A stretch of DNA of 64,000 bases from Salinimicrobium terrae DSM 17865. GTDB taxonomy: Bacteria > Bacteroidota > Bacteroidia > Flavobacteriales > Flavobacteriaceae. Shown one piece after another: positions 61,372-64,000 of the stretch. The notes beneath the pieces were generated by a model. That model had not been told where the DNA came from. It did no database searches and saw only the letters and a list, made by a program, of their open reading frames with translations. Where the stretch lies: the NCBI RefSeq assembly GCF_000424665.1, contig NZ_KE384221.1:208623-272622 (forward strand), in the 5' to 3' direction. Numbering within the stretch: position 1 is the first letter of the stretch; each line of letters begins with the position of its first letter. The translations under genes and the position numbers were made by a program.

Positions 61372-61974
61372 TTACTTCTTTATTATAATTTCTATTACTC
61401 CCTCGCTGGCTTCCTTTCCGTATTTTTCAATGGCCTTAGGTCCTTATATAACCTGTATTGATTCAATTTTGTTGGGATCGATACCATCCGGATCAAAATC
61501 TTTGTCCATTTTTTTGCCGTCCACTACATACAAAGCTATCCATTGTGAGAACTGTGCATCATGAGCATTGGAAATTTTTACTTCGGTGCCATTTTTATCC
61601 TTTTTTTCTGAAATTTTAAAGGACACAGATTCTGTAGTAAAATTTTGTTCTTCCCGGTTTTCTGATGTTTGATTCTGCTCCTTCTCATTTTCCTGCAAAA
61701 CTTCTTCTTTAGTTTTTAAATTGATCTCTATTACACCGTTTTCGGCCTGCTCGCCATATTTTTCAATTGCAGATTGTCCTTTTAAAACGTTTAGACTTTT
61801 TATCATCTTTGGTTCAATAGAATTTAATTCAAAATCTTCATCCTGAACTTTTCCTCCCAGGACAATTAGCGGTTTTTCTTCCTGAAATATGAAAGCTGAA
61901 GTGCTTGTGTCATCTGTTTGTATGGCAATTATTTCCTCAGGTTCGACATGATATTTACCATCCTGGAATTCCAT
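61372..61974 (-). pseudogene. Remnant of a TonB-plug-repeat (M56/BlaR1-type C-terminal) protein with a nonsense codon
   Basis: The frame from the ATG at 61974 encodes two copies of a TonB-plug-like repeat. The first is PLIVLGGKVQDEDF ... IKSLNVLKGQSAIEKYGEQ and EN-GVIEINLK. The second begins ALYVVDGKKMDKDFDPDGID and KIESIQVI. At 61444-61446 a TAA interrupts the second copy exactly where the first has the Lys of VLKG. Beyond it the same frame continues GPKAIEKYGKEASEGVIEII to a natural stop at 61372. No signal peptide or membrane part is present at the 5' end, and the frame is open upstream for nine more codons. Such repeats are found at the C-terminus of flavobacterial M56-type peptidases. 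It is 5'-truncated and interrupted, hence a pseudogene. Confidence 0.8.
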
Positions 61975-62080
61975 TTTACCTGAGGTTGAATTAGTGGTTT
62001 ATAAATGGTTATTACCCGTCTCAAAAGAGCCCAACTTCCTGCATTCGGTAAGAAACTTCTATCTTCGCAAAAAAAACTTA

Positions 62081-63028
62081 ATGAGCATATTATTTATTAT
62101 CCTGGGTTTTATTCTCCTGGTTGTGGGTGGAGAATTCCTCGTTAGATCATCTGTAGCAATTTCTTTAAAGCTGAAGTTATCCAGGATGGTGATTGGCCTC
62201 ACCGTGGTTTCTTTCGCTACTTCGGCACCGGAGCTGCTGGTTAGTTTGCAGGCGGCTTTGGAAGGTTTTTCTGACATTTCCCTGGGAAATGTAATTGGGT
62301 CCAATATTGCCAACATTGGACTTGTTCTGGGGATTACGGCCATGATCTCTCCGCTGGTTATAGACCGTGACTTCTACAGGTTTAACTGGCCTATTATGAT
62401 GCTTTTCTCTTTGGCTCTGTACTACTTTCTCTCTACAGAAAAGGTGCTCTCCCGGCCGGAAGGGATTATTCTCGTATTGGCTATTATACTTTATTTGATT
62501 TTACTTATACGCAGGGCCCGAATAAAACCCGAATTACAACCCGACGAGGTTGACCCCGATCTCAAAGTTGCATCCAATTTTAAAACAGGACTCTGGTTGG
62601 CCATTGGAGGGGCAGCTTTATATTTTGGTTCAGAATTACTTGTTTCGGGAGCTGTGGACCTCGCATCGGCATTAGGTGTAAGTGAAAGAGTGATTTCAGT
62701 AACTATGATAGCTATTGGAACAAGTGTGCCCGAGCTGGCAGCATCAGTCATTGCTGCTATGAAGCAGGAAAAGGCGATTTCTCTCGGAAACCTTATTGGT
62801 TCCAATATATTTAATATTGCATCTGTACTTGGTATTACTGCGATCATTCAGCCTATCGCCGTGGTATCTGATGCCATCCTTACCAGTGATATTTTCTGGA
62901 TGCTGGGAATTGCATTTATTTTAGTACCGTTAGCATTCCTGCCAATGAAACATACTTTAAACAGGTGGAAGGGACTTTTATTATTTGCAGGATATGCCAT
63001 ATTCGTAAGCATGGCTTTTATTGGCTGA
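62081..63028 (+). CDS. Calcium/sodium antiporter (CaCA family, YrbG-like)
   Basis: The protein has 315 residues from the ATG at 62081 (MSILFIILGFILLVVGGEFL); earlier in-frame codons would add 29 hydrophilic residues and are rejected. Ten membrane spans are arranged as two inverted repeats. These carry the alpha motifs VVSFATSAPELLVSLQAA ... LGNVIGSNIANIGLVLG and AIGTSVPELAASVIAA ... LGNLIGSNIFNIASVLG, whose Glu residues bind Ca2+/Na+. It exports Ca2+ using the sodium gradient, consistent with the NQR pump nearby. Confidence 0.94.
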   Translation: MSILFIILGFILLVVGGEFLVRSSVAISLKLKLSRMVIGLTVVSFATSAPELLVSLQAALEGFSDISLGNVIGSNIANIGLVLGITAMISPLVIDRDFYRFNWPIMMLFSLALYYFLSTEKVLSRPEGIILVLAIILYLILLIRRARIKPELQPDEVDPDLKVASNFKTGLWLAIGGAALYFGSELLVSGAVDLASALGVSERVISVTMIAIGTSVPELAASVIAAMKQEKAISLGNLIGSNIFNIASVLGITAIIQPIAVVSDAILTSDIFWMLGIAFILVPLAFLPMKHTLNRWKGLLLFAGYAIFVSMAFIG

Positions 63029-63068
63029 GGGGTATTTCATAATAAAAAAACAATTTTTTATAAACTGG

Positions 63069-63084
63069 CCCTAAAATTTTAGGG
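63069..63084. promoter_or_regulatory. Perfect 16-base palindrome upstream of glutamine synthetase
   Basis: CCCTAAAATTTTAGGG is fully self-complementary. It ends 19 bases before the -7 box of the next gene, where the -33 element would be expected, and has no T run after it. An operator is more likely than a terminator. Confidence 0.5.
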
Positions 63085-63103
63085 GGTGTAAATAAATTAT
63101 GAA

Positions 63104-63111
63104 TATATTTG
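63104..63111 (+). promoter_or_regulatory. -7 promoter box of glnN
   Basis: TATATTTG matches TAnnTTTG and lies 32 bases before the ATG. No TTG is found at the -33 position, which is occupied by a palindrome. Confidence 0.5.
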
Positions 63112-63143
63112 TTGCTGTTAACCCATAAAAAATATAAATACTC

Positions 63144-64000
63144 ATGGCAACATTAAGATTCCAGGCACTCAAGGAAACCTTAAACCGCAAACCTGTTGAG
63201 ATTGAAGAAAAGGAAAGACGATCGGAATTATTCGGACGAAATGTCTTTTCAGAAAGTGTAATGCGACAATTTCTTACCAAGGAAGCCTATCAGAGCGTTT
63301 TGGAAGCCAATGCTACCGGAAAGAAGATCGACAGGACTATTGCCGATCATATTTCTACCGGAATGAAAGAGTGGGCTATTTCCAAAGGGGCTACTCACTA
63401 TACCCACTGGTTTCAACCCTTAACCGGAAGCACTGCCGAAAAGCATGATGCCTTTTTTGAAACAATCGGTGATGGACTGGCAATTGAAAAATTTGGAGGA
63501 GGACAGCTTGTACAGCAAGAGCCAGATGCTTCCAGTTTTCCTCACGGCGGAATAAGAAATACCTTCGAGGCTCGTGGTTATACCGCATGGGATCCAACTT
63601 CTCCCGCTTTTATATATGGAACTACCCTTTGTATTCCAAGCGTATTTGTTTCCTATACAGGAGATGCACTCGATTATAAAACCCCTCTTTTAAGAGCTCT
63701 GCAGTCTGTAGATCAGTCTGCGACAGATGTTGCTAAATATTTTGACAAAAATGTAAGTAAAGTGCAGGCCACTCTGGGCTGGGAACAGGAGTATTTTCTT
63801 ATTGATTCTGCTTTGGCAGCTTCAAGGCCCGATCTTCAATTGGCAGGAAGAACACTATTAGGTCATTCCCCGGCTAAAGGCCAGCAGTTAGATGATCATT
63901 ACTTTGGTTCCATTCCTTCGCGGGTACTTGCTTATATGCGGGATCTTGAAAAGGAATGTATGCTTCTTGGAGTACCGGTTAAAACCAGACACAATGAGGT
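63144..64000 (+). CDS. glnN: Glutamine synthetase type III, partial (N-terminal 285 codons)
   Basis: The start is [20 protein letters not shown], and the frame is open to the end of the window. GSIII hallmarks are the N-terminal [52 protein letters not shown] and [11 protein letters not shown] (metal-binding Glu). The full enzyme is about 730 residues and forms dodecamers that make glutamine from glutamate and ammonia. Type III is the common form in Bacteroidota. The upstream palindrome suggests nitrogen-linked or other transcriptional control. Confidence 0.95.
   Translation, partial: MATLRFQALKETLNRKPVEIEEKERRSELFGRNVFSESVMRQFLTKEAYQSVLEANATGKKIDRTIADHISTGMKEWAISKGATHYTHWFQPLTGSTAEKHDAFFETIGDGLAIEKFGGGQLVQQEPDASSFPHGGIRNTFEARGYTAWDPTSPAFIYGTTLCIPSVFVSYTGDALDYKTPLLRALQSVDQSATDVAKYFDKNVSKVQATLGWEQEYFLIDSALAASRPDLQLAGRTLLGHSPAKGQQLDDHYFGSIPSRVLAYMRDLEKECMLLGVPVKTRHNE

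Noticed and set aside
61994-62080. N-terminal extension of the Ca2+/Na+ antiporter
   Set aside because: The extra 29 residues are hydrophilic and unlike the family, which begins with a hydrophobic helix at the ATG at 62081.

Overview
The window looks like chromosome from a member of the Bacteroidota, most likely family Flavobacteriaceae (the Gramella/Salegentibacter/Zunongwangia side is a guess). The clues are: a type IX secretion system (T9SS) plug protein and a giant secreted protein with a T9SS C-terminal sorting domain; a Na+-translocating NQR operon with its own ApbE; a TonB-dependent receptor with a CarboxypepD-like N-terminal domain; DUF3667, DUF4374 and CarboxypepD_reg-like families; type III glutamine synthetase; and Bacteroidota-type promoters (TTG, about 18-23 bases, then TAnnTTTG) in front of several genes and both tRNAs. 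No insertion sequence, prophage, CRISPR array or rRNA was seen.

Layout. 1-11.6 kb, minus strand: a giant Ig/PKD-like adhesin followed by a second secreted HYR-repeat protein that runs off the left edge. 11.8-17.4 kb: pruA, an NRDE/TANGO2-type gene, and a compact plug-DUF3667-apaG operon. 17.5-25 kb, plus strand: nqrABCDEF, terminator, a small conserved gene and apbE, which supplies the covalent FMN of NqrB and NqrC. 25-29.7 kb, minus strand: gpmI, a thioredoxin-like lipoprotein, a small HAD phosphatase, map, a NUMOD4/HNH-like gene and a methyltransferase, tightly packed. 30-34 kb: two different L,D-transpeptidases tail to tail; the second ends a clpP-GNAT-GNAT-Ldt operon. 34.1-34.5 kb: tRNA-Gly(TCC), whose 3' end and terminator are tandemly duplicated with a 96-base period. 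34.7-40.2 kb: a small membrane protein, acetyltransferase, AlkB-like dioxygenase, glutaminase, PepE and a pair of secreted CarboxypepD-like paralogues.

40.4-47.7 kb: an SLC12-like transporter and a three-gene TonB receptor / DUF4374 lipoprotein / PepSY membrane protein locus with the architecture of the Bacteroides Xus xenosiderophore system, preceded by two Fur-like palindromes. 47.9-52.6 kb: an enlarged Cys/Met-type PLP enzyme, tRNA-Arg(ACG), an alanine/sodium symporter (possibly leaderless mRNA) and a Gfo/Idh/MocA oxidoreductase. 52.6-56 kb: a multi-PAS/GAF sensor that ends after its phospho-acceptor helix domain with no ATPase domain, overlapping a stand-alone receiver. 56-64 kb: universal stress protein, S9 peptidase, two four-helix stress proteins (DUF2383-like and YciF), apt, a 49-codon conserved small gene, a decayed TonB-plug-repeat gene with a nonsense codon, a Na+/Ca2+ antiporter and the start of glutamine synthetase III.

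Most of this is chromosomal core. No clear new defence or mobile system was found. The best second-look items are the receiver plus kinase-less sensor pair, the duplicated tRNA-Gly 3' end with a covarying terminator, the Xus-like locus with paired operators, the ClpP/acetyltransferase/L,D-transpeptidase operon, and the altered flavinylation motif in NqrB.
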